64,000 bases of DNA, taken from the NCBI RefSeq assembly GCF_001517425.1, contig NZ_FBWL01000156.1, positions 1 to 64,000 of the forward strand, in the 5' to 3' direction. How positions within the stretch are numbered: the first letter of the stretch is position 1; the number at the start of each line of letters is the position of its first letter. This DNA is from Clostridium sp. C105KSO13 (lineage in GTDB: Bacteria; Bacillota; Clostridia; Lachnospirales; Lachnospiraceae). The notes beneath the pieces are model-generated. The model saw only the letters and a list, made by a program, of their open reading frames with translations. It did no database searches and was not told the origin of the DNA. The position numbers and the translations under genes are program-made. This document shows positions 35,039 through 43,130 of this stretch, piece by piece.

Positions 35039-38000
35039 ATGAGAAGAAAGCGGTTGTATTTGAAGAGAGTATTCACCGGCCTGCTGGCAGCAGCGGCACT
35101 GATCTCATCAGTGCCGGCTACAGCTTTCGCAGAACCAGTTAATACAGGAGATTTAAAACAGGATGGGGCAGCCCAGGAAAGACTGCTGGCAGATTTCAAC
35201 TTTAACTCGGAGGAATCTGGGTTTACAGGCGGAGGTGCAAAGGCAGAAGGAAACTATACTTTGGTGGAGCATAATGGGCAGAATGCACTTCACCTCGATG
35301 GAAACAGCCAGTACCTGAAGGTTACAGATACCGAAGGGGGGAACCTTCTGACAGGGAAAGAGGAAGTTACCATTTCCTACGATATCTTAAATGAAAGAGC
35401 AGATACAAACTGGGTATTTTTTATTGCGCCGGATGACACGGAGCAGAGTTATGAGAAGGAACATTATCTTGGCAGTCATCACAAAAACGGAAGTGTGAAT
35501 GTCGAGCGTTATAATGGCGGATCACGTGCACCTGTAATTTCTGCATCACTGGTAAATGAATGGGCACATATAGATGTTGTAGTACAAAAGGATGTAACGA
35601 GAGTATTTATTGACGGTAAGATTGCCGGAGCCCAAGAAAGTAAGTTTAAATTGTCTGATATATTGGGCGATGAAAGTGTGTTTTACATAGGCAAGGCAAA
35701 TTGGGGAACCGGTGGAGAATACTGCCAGGCTGCCATTGACAATTTTAAGGTATACGATGGTGTAAAAGAAGATCTGATGGAACAGATTGTGCAAGAAGCC
35801 TTTGAAAGCTTAGATTTGGGCGATTTAAGTGCTGTGGAAAGTAATTTAAATCTTCCGGAGAAATTCAAGGGGGTAGATATTAGTTGGATATCTGATAATG
35901 AATCTGTTATTGCCACTGACGGAACAGTTACTCGCCCTGAGCTGGATACGGAAGTTATCCTGAAAGCAGTCCTCAACCTTGGAAATATATCGAAAGAAAA
36001 GGAGTTTATTGCAAAGGTGCTTCGCACAGACGATGCTGAAGCGCTGATTTCAAGGATTTCTTTTCCCTATTCTACAGAAGAAGGGAAGGAAGTCTACGGA
36101 AATATTACATTGCCTGAAACAGTTGAGGGTACAGGCGGACAAGTTTCCATTGAGTGGGAAACAGATCACCCTGAGATTATCAATGTGAATGAGATACCCA
36201 ATGACGGAGTATATGCAGATGATCCAGCTCCAGCAGGGACTGTAACCCGTCCGTTAGAAGACACAAAAGTGACTATGACAGCAAAAGTTGAATGTAGGGG
36301 AGATACAGCAGAAAAGAACTTTGTATTTACGGTAAAGGCAAAACCAGAGGCAATATCGGAATCTGATTATACAGATTACTTCTTTGCGTACTTTACGGGA
36401 GAGGGGTATACAGATGGAGAGCAGATTTATTTTTCCGCAAGCCAAGATGGGCTGCACTGGGAAGACCTAAACGATAACGCCCCTGTTCTCGTTTCTACGT
36501 TAGGGGAAAAAGGAGTAAGAGATCCCTTTATCATTCGGTCACCGGAAGGAGACAAATTCTACCTGATTGCAACAGATTTGAATATTAATGCAAATGGAGA
36601 TTGGGGAAGGGCTCAGACTGCCGGGAGTCAATCTTTAATGATTTGGGAGTCTACGAATCTTACAGACTGGTCAAAACAGCGCATGGTGGAGGTTAGTACA
36701 AAACTTGACGCAGGCTGTACATGGGCTCCAGAGGCAACTTACGATGAAACGACAGGAGAATATGTAGTATATTGGGCGTCCAAAGTCAAAGCAGACAACT
36801 ATGGCAAACAAAGAATATACTATGCAAAAACAAGAGATTTCTACAGCTTTACAGAGCCTAAGGTTTTCATTGAGAAGGAACACAGCACCATTGACACTAC
36901 GATATTAAAAGAAAATGGGAATTATTATCGGTACTCAAAGAATGAAGATTCCAAGCGTGTTTTTGCAGAGAAAACCTCAAATTTACTTCATACGGATCCG
37001 GTTTCTATTTCTTCTCCCGTACTAGAGAACCAGGCTGGTGTTGAAGGACCGTCCATATACAAATTTAATGAAGACGATGTGGAGCCAAACGGCGGGCAAT
37101 ATTGTCTCCTACTTGATAATTACGGAAGAGGCGGATACTACCCTATGATTAGCAGTAATTTGGATGGAGACTTTGCCGAATATAAAGGAAATTATAAGAT
37201 GCCAGGTGGGGGAAGAACTCCCCGCCACGGCACGCCAATTCGTGTGACAGCAGAAGAATACAAAGCAATCATGAAGGCATATGGTAATGGGAACACAGAA
37301 GAACCGGTACAGCCGAATGATGACGGGCTGCTGGCAAGGTACCAGTTTACAGATGAAAATGTTATTCAGGAAAATGATACAATAACAATAAAAGACAGCT
37401 CTGGTAATGGTAAGGATGCTTTGCTGGAGGGAAATAACGGCAGTATTGAGGAGGGTATACTGACGCTGCCCGGAGGAAATGCAGGCAGTGATGCAGCCTA
37501 TTTGTCTATACCGGGAGAGATCTTTAACAAACAGGATACTTTAACGATTACCTTGTGGCTGAAAAATGAGACAGGTGCGGGCAATTATTCTGCAATGTTT
37601 TTCGGGAATCCTACCAGACATATTGGTGGAGGAACGGCAGATTATCCTCTGAATTACTGGCTGCTGAACCCGTCTGTAATTAATACCGGATTTTTCAAAA
37701 GTGTGTGGACAGACGGGGACAATGCCAACTCCCCATGGACTACTGAGACGGCGGTATCCTCTGTAAAAACAGGTTCTGACTGGGCAATGTATACAACTGT
37801 TATTACAAAAGACAGTATTAAGGGGTATTACAATGGTATGGAAGTCAGCTCGTCCAAAAAGACTAAGACAACATCAGATTTCGGTAAAAATCTGGTAGCT
37901 TATATCGGACGATCCTCTTATAATGATATGTTTTACAAAGGGGGCGTACGGGATGTCAAGATTTATGGAGAGGCAATGCCCCCGGATGAAGTGATCAGCG

Positions 38001-40687
38001 AATATTACACAAGTGCTCAAAATGGGGAGGAACTTCTGGAGGCAGATTTGCAATCTGCAATGGAAGCGCTAACTTTAGGAGACACAAGTAGTATTAAGAA
38101 AGATATGGAACTTCCGGACAAAGGAGAAAAGGGAAGTACAATTACCTGGAAGAGCAGTAATCAGAAGATTTTAAAGGACAATGGAAAAGTTATTCGCCCG
38201 AAAAATAAAAATACGGGAGTGGAACTCACAGCAACATTGACCCTGTGTGGTAAATCCATTACAAAAGAGTTCAAGGTTATTGTACTGGCAGACAATGCAG
38301 AAAACAGGCTGAATGAGCTGGTAAATGCGCTTACAATCCAACCATCAAAAGTGACAAAGGATATCAGTCTTCCAGATACAGCAGGAGAAAATACAACTGT
38401 TGTATGGAAAACCTCAGATGTATCCTATATTACAAATAAGGGGAAGGTTACCCGCCCTAAAAAAGGAAAGGATGATGTAAAAGTTATCCTTACCGCAGAA
38501 ATAACATATGATGATGGTGCAGATAAACTTAAGGCAGACAAAGAGTTTGAAATTACAGTTCTGGCAGAAGCGTATGGCTATATAATGGCTTATACAAACA
38601 ATCAGGAGAGAGAGGATCTTGGAAAAAGCCTGCATCTTGCATACAGTACAGACAAAAAGAGCTATACGGCACTTAACTCCAATACAGGCGTCTGCTTTGC
38701 AGATAATACCGGGGGCAGTAAAAACAACAGTCCAAACGTCTTAACTTCTACTTATATTTTCCGCAAGGCAGACGGAAGTTATGGACTGATCGCAACAAAT
38801 AATAACAACAAGAAGTATGTATATGTGTTTGATTCAAGGGATTTGGTAAACTTTACAAATGAAAGGAAGCTTGCCTTAAGTGAATCAAAAGATGTTAGAC
38901 AGCCAGTGTGCAGCTTTGATGAAAGAGAAAATGCTTATGTCATTTACTGGAATGATGGTTCTAAGAAATATAAAAGCATATCCAAAGACTTGAAAAAGGT
39001 AAAAGAGACAAAAGAGGATGACTATAAGACGGAGATTGTATCTGCGGATGAGATACCCGACGGCGCGGTTCCTGGAAATGTGCTGGCAGTCAGCAAAAAT
39101 GAATATGACAGAGTAACTGATAAGCTGGGAGTTATAAAAAATATCGGTGTAGAGGGCGTAAATAAAAAACTGGGAATAACTGTAAATGTGGGAGAGGATA
39201 TTACAAAATCTATTCCGGGAAGCGTAGCAGCTTCTTATAACGACGGCTCAACAACTAATCTGCAGGTACAGTGGAACGAGGAAGACCTTGCCGGAATAGA
39301 TACGCAAAAGCCGGGGAGTTATACTGTACACGGAACAGTTCAGCAGGAGGAATATGCTAATCCGTTTATTGAACAGAGAGCGGACCCGTGTATTCTAAAA
39401 GGTGAGGATGGATATTATTATTTTACGGCATCTTATCCAATGTTGGGAAGCAAAGATCCAAATGGGTATGACAGAGTTATTCTGAGGCGTTCTGAAACAA
39501 TTGCAGGTTTAAAAGATGCAGAAGAAGTAACAATATGGCATTGCAATGACAGTGCTGAACAGTACCCGTATATCTGGGCACCGGAACTTCATTATATTAA
39601 TGGCAGCTATTATATTTACTATACGTCAAGTGTAGAAAGCTGGAGTACATGGGGAATCCGCCCACACGTGCTGAAATGTGAAAATGCGGAAGACATAATG
39701 AACCCTGAATCATGGACGGAAAAAGGACTTTTTCAGGCAACCGGAACAGATGCAAGGGCATTTAGCCAATTTTCACTGGATATGACCTATTTTGAAAACA
39801 ATGGACATCACTATGCGGTATGGGCACAGACGGAAGGCTTTTCTTCACTGTTTATTGCTGAAATTGATCCAGATGAACCATGGAAATGCATCTCTGACAG
39901 TGTAATTATCAGTGTACCTCAGTATAGCTGGGAGCGGGTGGCAGAAAATGTAAACGAAGGTGCCTCCGTTTTGAAAAAAGATGGAAAAATTTTTCTCGCT
40001 TTCTCTGCTTCAGGAACAGGACCAGAGTATTGTGTAGGGCTGCTTACGGCAGATACGGACGCTGACTTGCTAAATCCAGATTCATGGGAAAAGACGGGCT
40101 ATCCAGTTCTCACATCCGCAGATGTGCCAGGAGAATACGGCCCTGGTCATAATTCATTTACAGTAGATGAGAATGGAAACGATATATTTGTTTACCATGC
40201 AAGAGGAGAAGAGTGCTACAATGACCAGTGCCAATGGGCAGCAGAAGGGCCTTTGTACGACCCATGCCGGGATGCCAGGCTGAAACGTGTACACTGGGCG
40301 GCAGATGGGACTCCTATATTGAAAATGTCCTATACAGAGGAGCTGGCAGAAGAATTCAAAAATGTAGAGCTCACGGTATCTATTAAAGATGATAGTACTG
40401 ATCCGGGGGACGACAATAAAGATCCGGATAACAGCCAAAAGCCTGATCATAATAAAGAACCGAATAATGGCAAAGAACCAAATGATGGAAAAGGACCAAA
40501 TGATGGCAAAAAGCCAATTGACAATAAGAAACCAATAAACGATGCAGATAAGATTTTATCAGGAAATACACAGACCGTTAAAACCGGAGATACGATGCAT
40601 GTCCTTGTTCCCATAGTTGGTGTTTTTATGGGGCTGCTTGCAATAATTCTGGCTACTGTTTATCTAATTAAAAAGAAAAATCGATAA
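35039..40687 (+). CDS. Giant multi-domain GH43 surface enzyme with sorting-like tail
   Basis: 1882 residues from ATG 35039, six bases after AAAGGAG-like sequence; ATG 35021 overlaps the preceding stop and lacks an RBS. The signal peptide ends near TAFAE. In order: LamG (about 45-235), two atrophied Ig domains (240-440) and a first GH43 propeller (about 441-750: VRDPFIIRS, TWAPEATYDE, VEGPSIYKF). A second LamG (761-990), two more atrophied Ig domains and a short degenerate propeller piece (about 1178-1345) follow. Then come a Big_4-like domain and a second GH43 propeller (about 1440-1785: RADPCILKG, WAPELHYINGSYYIYYTS, NEGASVLKKDGK). The tail is an Asn/Lys/Pro-rich repeat linker, VKTGD, a membrane stretch and KKKNR. 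The three acids of GH43 are visible in both main propellers. It probably attacks arabinan-type polymers at the cell surface. Confidence 0.9.
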   Translation: MRRKRLYLKRVFTGLLAAAALISSVPATAFAEPVNTGDLKQDGAAQERLLADFNFNSEESGFTGGGAKAEGNYTLVEHNGQNALHLDGNSQYLKVTDTEGGNLLTGKEEVTISYDILNERADTNWVFFIAPDDTEQSYEKEHYLGSHHKNGSVNVERYNGGSRAPVISASLVNEWAHIDVVVQKDVTRVFIDGKIAGAQESKFKLSDILGDESVFYIGKANWGTGGEYCQAAIDNFKVYDGVKEDLMEQIVQEAFESLDLGDLSAVESNLNLPEKFKGVDISWISDNESVIATDGTVTRPELDTEVILKAVLNLGNISKEKEFIAKVLRTDDAEALISRISFPYSTEEGKEVYGNITLPETVEGTGGQVSIEWETDHPEIINVNEIPNDGVYADDPAPAGTVTRPLEDTKVTMTAKVECRGDTAEKNFVFTVKAKPEAISESDYTDYFFAYFTGEGYTDGEQIYFSASQDGLHWEDLNDNAPVLVSTLGEKGVRDPFIIRSPEGDKFYLIATDLNINANGDWGRAQTAGSQSLMIWESTNLTDWSKQRMVEVSTKLDAGCTWAPEATYDETTGEYVVYWASKVKADNYGKQRIYYAKTRDFYSFTEPKVFIEKEHSTIDTTILKENGNYYRYSKNEDSKRVFAEKTSNLLHTDPVSISSPVLENQAGVEGPSIYKFNEDDVEPNGGQYCLLLDNYGRGGYYPMISSNLDGDFAEYKGNYKMPGGGRTPRHGTPIRVTAEEYKAIMKAYGNGNTEEPVQPNDDGLLARYQFTDENVIQENDTITIKDSSGNGKDALLEGNNGSIEEGILTLPGGNAGSDAAYLSIPGEIFNKQDTLTITLWLKNETGAGNYSAMFFGNPTRHIGGGTADYPLNYWLLNPSVINTGFFKSVWTDGDNANSPWTTETAVSSVKTGSDWAMYTTVITKDSIKGYYNGMEVSSSKKTKTTSDFGKNLVAYIGRSSYNDMFYKGGVRDVKIYGEAMPPDEVISEYYTSAQNGEELLEADLQSAMEALTLGDTSSIKKDMELPDKGEKGSTITWKSSNQKILKDNGKVIRPKNKNTGVELTATLTLCGKSITKEFKVIVLADNAENRLNELVNALTIQPSKVTKDISLPDTAGENTTVVWKTSDVSYITNKGKVTRPKKGKDDVKVILTAEITYDDGADKLKADKEFEITVLAEAYGYIMAYTNNQEREDLGKSLHLAYSTDKKSYTALNSNTGVCFADNTGGSKNNSPNVLTSTYIFRKADGSYGLIATNNNNKKYVYVFDSRDLVNFTNERKLALSESKDVRQPVCSFDERENAYVIYWNDGSKKYKSISKDLKKVKETKEDDYKTEIVSADEIPDGAVPGNVLAVSKNEYDRVTDKLGVIKNIGVEGVNKKLGITVNVGEDITKSIPGSVAASYNDGSTTNLQVQWNEEDLAGIDTQKPGSYTVHGTVQQEEYANPFIEQRADPCILKGEDGYYYFTASYPMLGSKDPNGYDRVILRRSETIAGLKDAEEVTIWHCNDSAEQYPYIWAPELHYINGSYYIYYTSSVESWSTWGIRPHVLKCENAEDIMNPESWTEKGLFQATGTDARAFSQFSLDMTYFENNGHHYAVWAQTEGFSSLFIAEIDPDEPWKCISDSVIISVPQYSWERVAENVNEGASVLKKDGKIFLAFSASGTGPEYCVGLLTADTDADLLNPDSWEKTGYPVLTSADVPGEYGPGHNSFTVDENGNDIFVYHARGEECYNDQCQWAAEGPLYDPCRDARLKRVHWAADGTPILKMSYTEELAEEFKNVELTVSIKDDSTDPGDDNKDPDNSQKPDHNKEPNNGKEPNDGKGPNDGKKPIDNKKPINDADKILSGNTQTVKTGDTMHVLVPIVGVFMGLLAIILATVYLIKKKNR

Positions 40688-40781
40688 TGCTTGGCGTCAA
40701 GGTGTTTTTTGAAAAAATATGCTGTGAATATCCGGTATAAATTGCGCCGTTTTTTCACATACTATCGTAGAGGTGATATGT

Positions 40782-40928
40782 ATGGGTAAAAAGAAGCAAG
40801 AGCTGCAAAACGAACAAAAGAACCTGAGCAAGTATAACAGCGTTACTGAAAAAAAGAAGCCTGAGAATCAGAATCAGAAACATAATGCCAGGAAAGAGGC
40901 AGTGGACGTGAATATAAGACAGGTATAA
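40782..40928 (+). CDS. Small lysine-rich protein, 48 residues
   Basis: ATG 40782 follows AGAGGTGAT and the frame ends at 40928, directly before a terminator, so it is a compact, well-formed gene. The product starts MGKKKQELQNEQKNL and ends near HNARKEAVDVNIRQV. It is highly charged, rich in Lys, Gln and Asn, and lacks any hydrophobic segment. Clostridia encode several families of tiny Lys-rich proteins of this look, some linked to sporulation. I cannot name the family with confidence. Confidence 0.65.
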   Translation: MGKKKQELQNEQKNLSKYNSVTEKKKPENQNQKHNARKEAVDVNIRQV

Positions 40929-40954
40929 AGGCACCCCCAAGGGTGTCTTTTTTT
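40929..40954 (+). terminator. Terminator after the 48-residue gene
   Basis: An eight-base stem (AGGCACCC with GGGTGTCT, one G-T pair) closes a four-base loop and runs into seven T. The stem begins at the base after the stop codon. Confidence 0.88.
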
Positions 40955-41076
40955 GCTCTGCTGTAAGAGCAGAAAAGCAGGGAGATTATTTCTCGAGGCT
41001 ATTTCATTTAAAAAGGTACACTTTTCGTTTTTCATAATACTATATACTAAGTGAAATTATGAAAGAGGGAACTATT

Positions 41077-41976
41077 TTGCTATCACAGCGGGAATTTATA
41101 CGGGTTTCTTTAGAAATAAATCTTTTCTTTCAAAGGATTATGAAGGAACATTTATTTTTTATTGAAACAAATTTACAGCCTGTTGAAGCTAAGAACATTG
41201 CAACGGCAAAGATGCTTAAGCAGCAGTTTGAACAGCTTCTTGCAGATACAGTATACTACGCGAACGGCATGATATCTGAAAAGGTTATTCAATCTCAGGA
41301 AATCGTTACACCATTTACTCTGAGAGCAGAAGAATTAAATGCAATGTTAACTGGTGCAAACATTAACACACAAATCACAAAGGATGAATGCAAATTAAGA
41401 AGCGGATCAAACTTTAATTACCAGGCATGGCTGGGAAATGTAGTAGTTAATATAAATAACAGATCCTATTCTTTACTTAGAGAAACAATTGCATTCCAAA
41501 AGAAATTGCTGGCTTTGTCATTGGAGTGTAAGATATTTATCAGCCTGTATGATGAAATGCTGGAGCATGATACCCGCGAAGCAGAGTACTATCTGCAAAT
41601 ATTAAGTTCATTACAAAATGGGGCTCTTCCAAGAAGAACTCTTTGCGGGGAATTGAATTTCTGGAATAATATAATGGGTGAACATGCGCAGTTTATTGAT
41701 GGAATGTTAGATCCTACGGAGAAAACTCTGAAAAAAACAGCAGAGACATCGGCAAAATCTTTTGCAAAATTGGTAGAAGAATGTATCCGAACCGCCGAAA
41801 ATCAAATTCTTCATAAAAGTTTTGATTCTACAGAAGAAATAAGAAAGTTCAAGATATCATCCGCAGAAGGTTTATTATGCTGCAAAATAAAATCTGTTAT
41901 CCCTCCACTATTGGCGGACCATGTGCTGCGGGAGGCCAATCATTATTTGCGGTTATTAATAATGATGAAAAAATAA
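41077..41976 (+). CDS. DUF2935 family protein
   Basis: 299 residues from TTG 41077, which is preceded by AAAGAGGGA at a good distance. ATG 41059 (six residues longer) has no RBS and lies within about ten bases of a possible -10 TATACT at 41043. The fold is all-helical with two ferritin-like bundles. Conserved metal-type residues lie in FFQRIMKEHLFFIE near the start, HDTREAEYYLQIL mid-protein, NFWNNIMGEHAQFIDGML and a late REANHYLRLL. These are the EH and H..E pairs typical of DUF2935. The biochemical role is unknown. Metal binding is inferred from the pattern. It is monocistronic and ended by a strong terminator. Confidence 0.85.
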   Translation: MLSQREFIRVSLEINLFFQRIMKEHLFFIETNLQPVEAKNIATAKMLKQQFEQLLADTVYYANGMISEKVIQSQEIVTPFTLRAEELNAMLTGANINTQITKDECKLRSGSNFNYQAWLGNVVVNINNRSYSLLRETIAFQKKLLALSLECKIFISLYDEMLEHDTREAEYYLQILSSLQNGALPRRTLCGELNFWNNIMGEHAQFIDGMLDPTEKTLKKTAETSAKSFAKLVEECIRTAENQILHKSFDSTEEIRKFKISSAEGLLCCKIKSVIPPLLADHVLREANHYLRLLIMMKK

Positions 41977-42011
41977 TGGATGGATGTACAAAAAGCATCA
42001 ACCTCACATTT

Positions 42012-42049
42012 GGAGTTGTGAGCAGCCAGACATGGCTGTTCACAGCTCC
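42012..42049 (+). terminator. Terminator after the DUF2935 gene
   Basis: Two 17-base arms pair without interruption (two G-T pairs) around a GACA loop and are followed by ATTTTG. Confidence 0.8.
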
Positions 42050-42078
42050 ATTTTGCCTGTTTAGCCATAGACCAAAGA

Positions 42079-42107
42079 TTGTGAAATAAAGAAGGATAAG
42101 GTATAAT
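42079..42107 (+). promoter_or_regulatory. Promoter of the EamA transporter gene
   Basis: TTGTGA (42079-42084), 17 bases, TATAAT (42102-42107), about 30 bases before the start codon. Confidence 0.75.
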
Positions 42108-42138
42108 AAAATATATATCAGTGTAGGGGGAAATCACC

Positions 42139-43023
42139 ATGAAAATATTCAAAAGCTTTCATATCTATGCATTAACAACCACAATATTCTGGTCTTTGGC
42201 GTATGTTTTGACAAGACTTAATTTGGAGCACTTTTCAGCTTACTCTGTGGGGTTTTTGCGTTACATATTCGCAACTATTCCGCTTTTGGCAATATGTGCA
42301 GTCAGAAAAGTTCATCTTCCTCAAAAAAAGGATATAGGTTGGTTTATTGCATCAGGTACTACCGGTTTTTTTCTTTTTATAATTGCTTATAATGTCGGTG
42401 CATCAAGCGTTACTGCAGCTACAAGCAGTGTAATTATTGCAAGTGTACCGGTTATCACAGCTGTTTTATCGGCGTTATTGTTACACGAAAAACTGAGAAT
42501 ACACCAATGGCTGGCAACTGCTATAGAGTTTATTGGAATACTGATTATTACTATGTATGGTGCGGTGTTAAGTGCTAATATCGGGGTGTTGTGGTTGGTG
42601 CTGGCGGCACTGGTACTGAGCTGTTATAATTTAATTCAGAAAAGGCTTACACATACATATTCTGCTTTACAAGCCACCGCCTTCAGCATTTTTATCGGGA
42701 CAGCATTACTTTCTATATTTGCGCCTGAAGCCATCGGGCAGTTTAGTACTGCGCCATTAGAGCAAATGATATATATCCTGATACTTGCTGTTTTTTGCAG
42801 TGCCCTTGCTTACATTACATGGTCTAAAGCTTTTGAAAAAGCAGAGCGGACTTCGCAGGTAAGCAATTACATGTTTTTCACACCATTTTTGACTGGCATA
42901 ATGGAATTTATATTCATTGGAGAGGTACCGGATTCATCTATCTGGTTAGGCGGCGCCCTTATTATAATAGGAGCTGTGATATTTAATAAACAGAATCAGA
43001 AAGATGATGGATATAAGAGGTAG
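42139..43023 (+). CDS. EamA/DMT-family transporter
   Basis: 294 residues with ten membrane helices in two homologous EamA halves (first TTIFWSLAYVLTRLNLEHFS, second from about residue 150 with LALVLSCYNLIQKRL-like sequence). Drug/metabolite transporters of this type usually export amino acids or metabolites. The substrate cannot be inferred. It has its own promoter and is followed by an oxidoreductase gene with a separate promoter, so the two are probably not an operon. Confidence 0.9.
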   Translation: MKIFKSFHIYALTTTIFWSLAYVLTRLNLEHFSAYSVGFLRYIFATIPLLAICAVRKVHLPQKKDIGWFIASGTTGFFLFIIAYNVGASSVTAATSSVIIASVPVITAVLSALLLHEKLRIHQWLATAIEFIGILIITMYGAVLSANIGVLWLVLAALVLSCYNLIQKRLTHTYSALQATAFSIFIGTALLSIFAPEAIGQFSTAPLEQMIYILILAVFCSALAYITWSKAFEKAERTSQVSNYMFFTPFLTGIMEFIFIGEVPDSSIWLGGALIIIGAVIFNKQNQKDDGYKR

Positions 43024-43027
43024 CAAA

Positions 43028-43056
43028 TTGTGGCGATTATTCTGATCAGTTATACT
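43028..43056 (+). promoter_or_regulatory. Promoter of the molybdopterin oxidoreductase gene
   Basis: TTGTGG (43028-43033), 17 bases, TATACT (43051-43056), about 75 bases before the start codon. Confidence 0.6.
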
Positions 43057-43130
43057 GGACAGTAAATGGAGGCCGGTATACAATTAAATAAATATGGGCG
43101 GCAAAAAATGCTAAAAAGAAGGGGGATACT

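Noticed and set aside
40384-40560. Asn/Lys/Pro-rich repeats in the giant GH43 gene considered as a separate repeat element
   Set aside because: They stay in frame and form the usual spacer before a wall-sorting tail.
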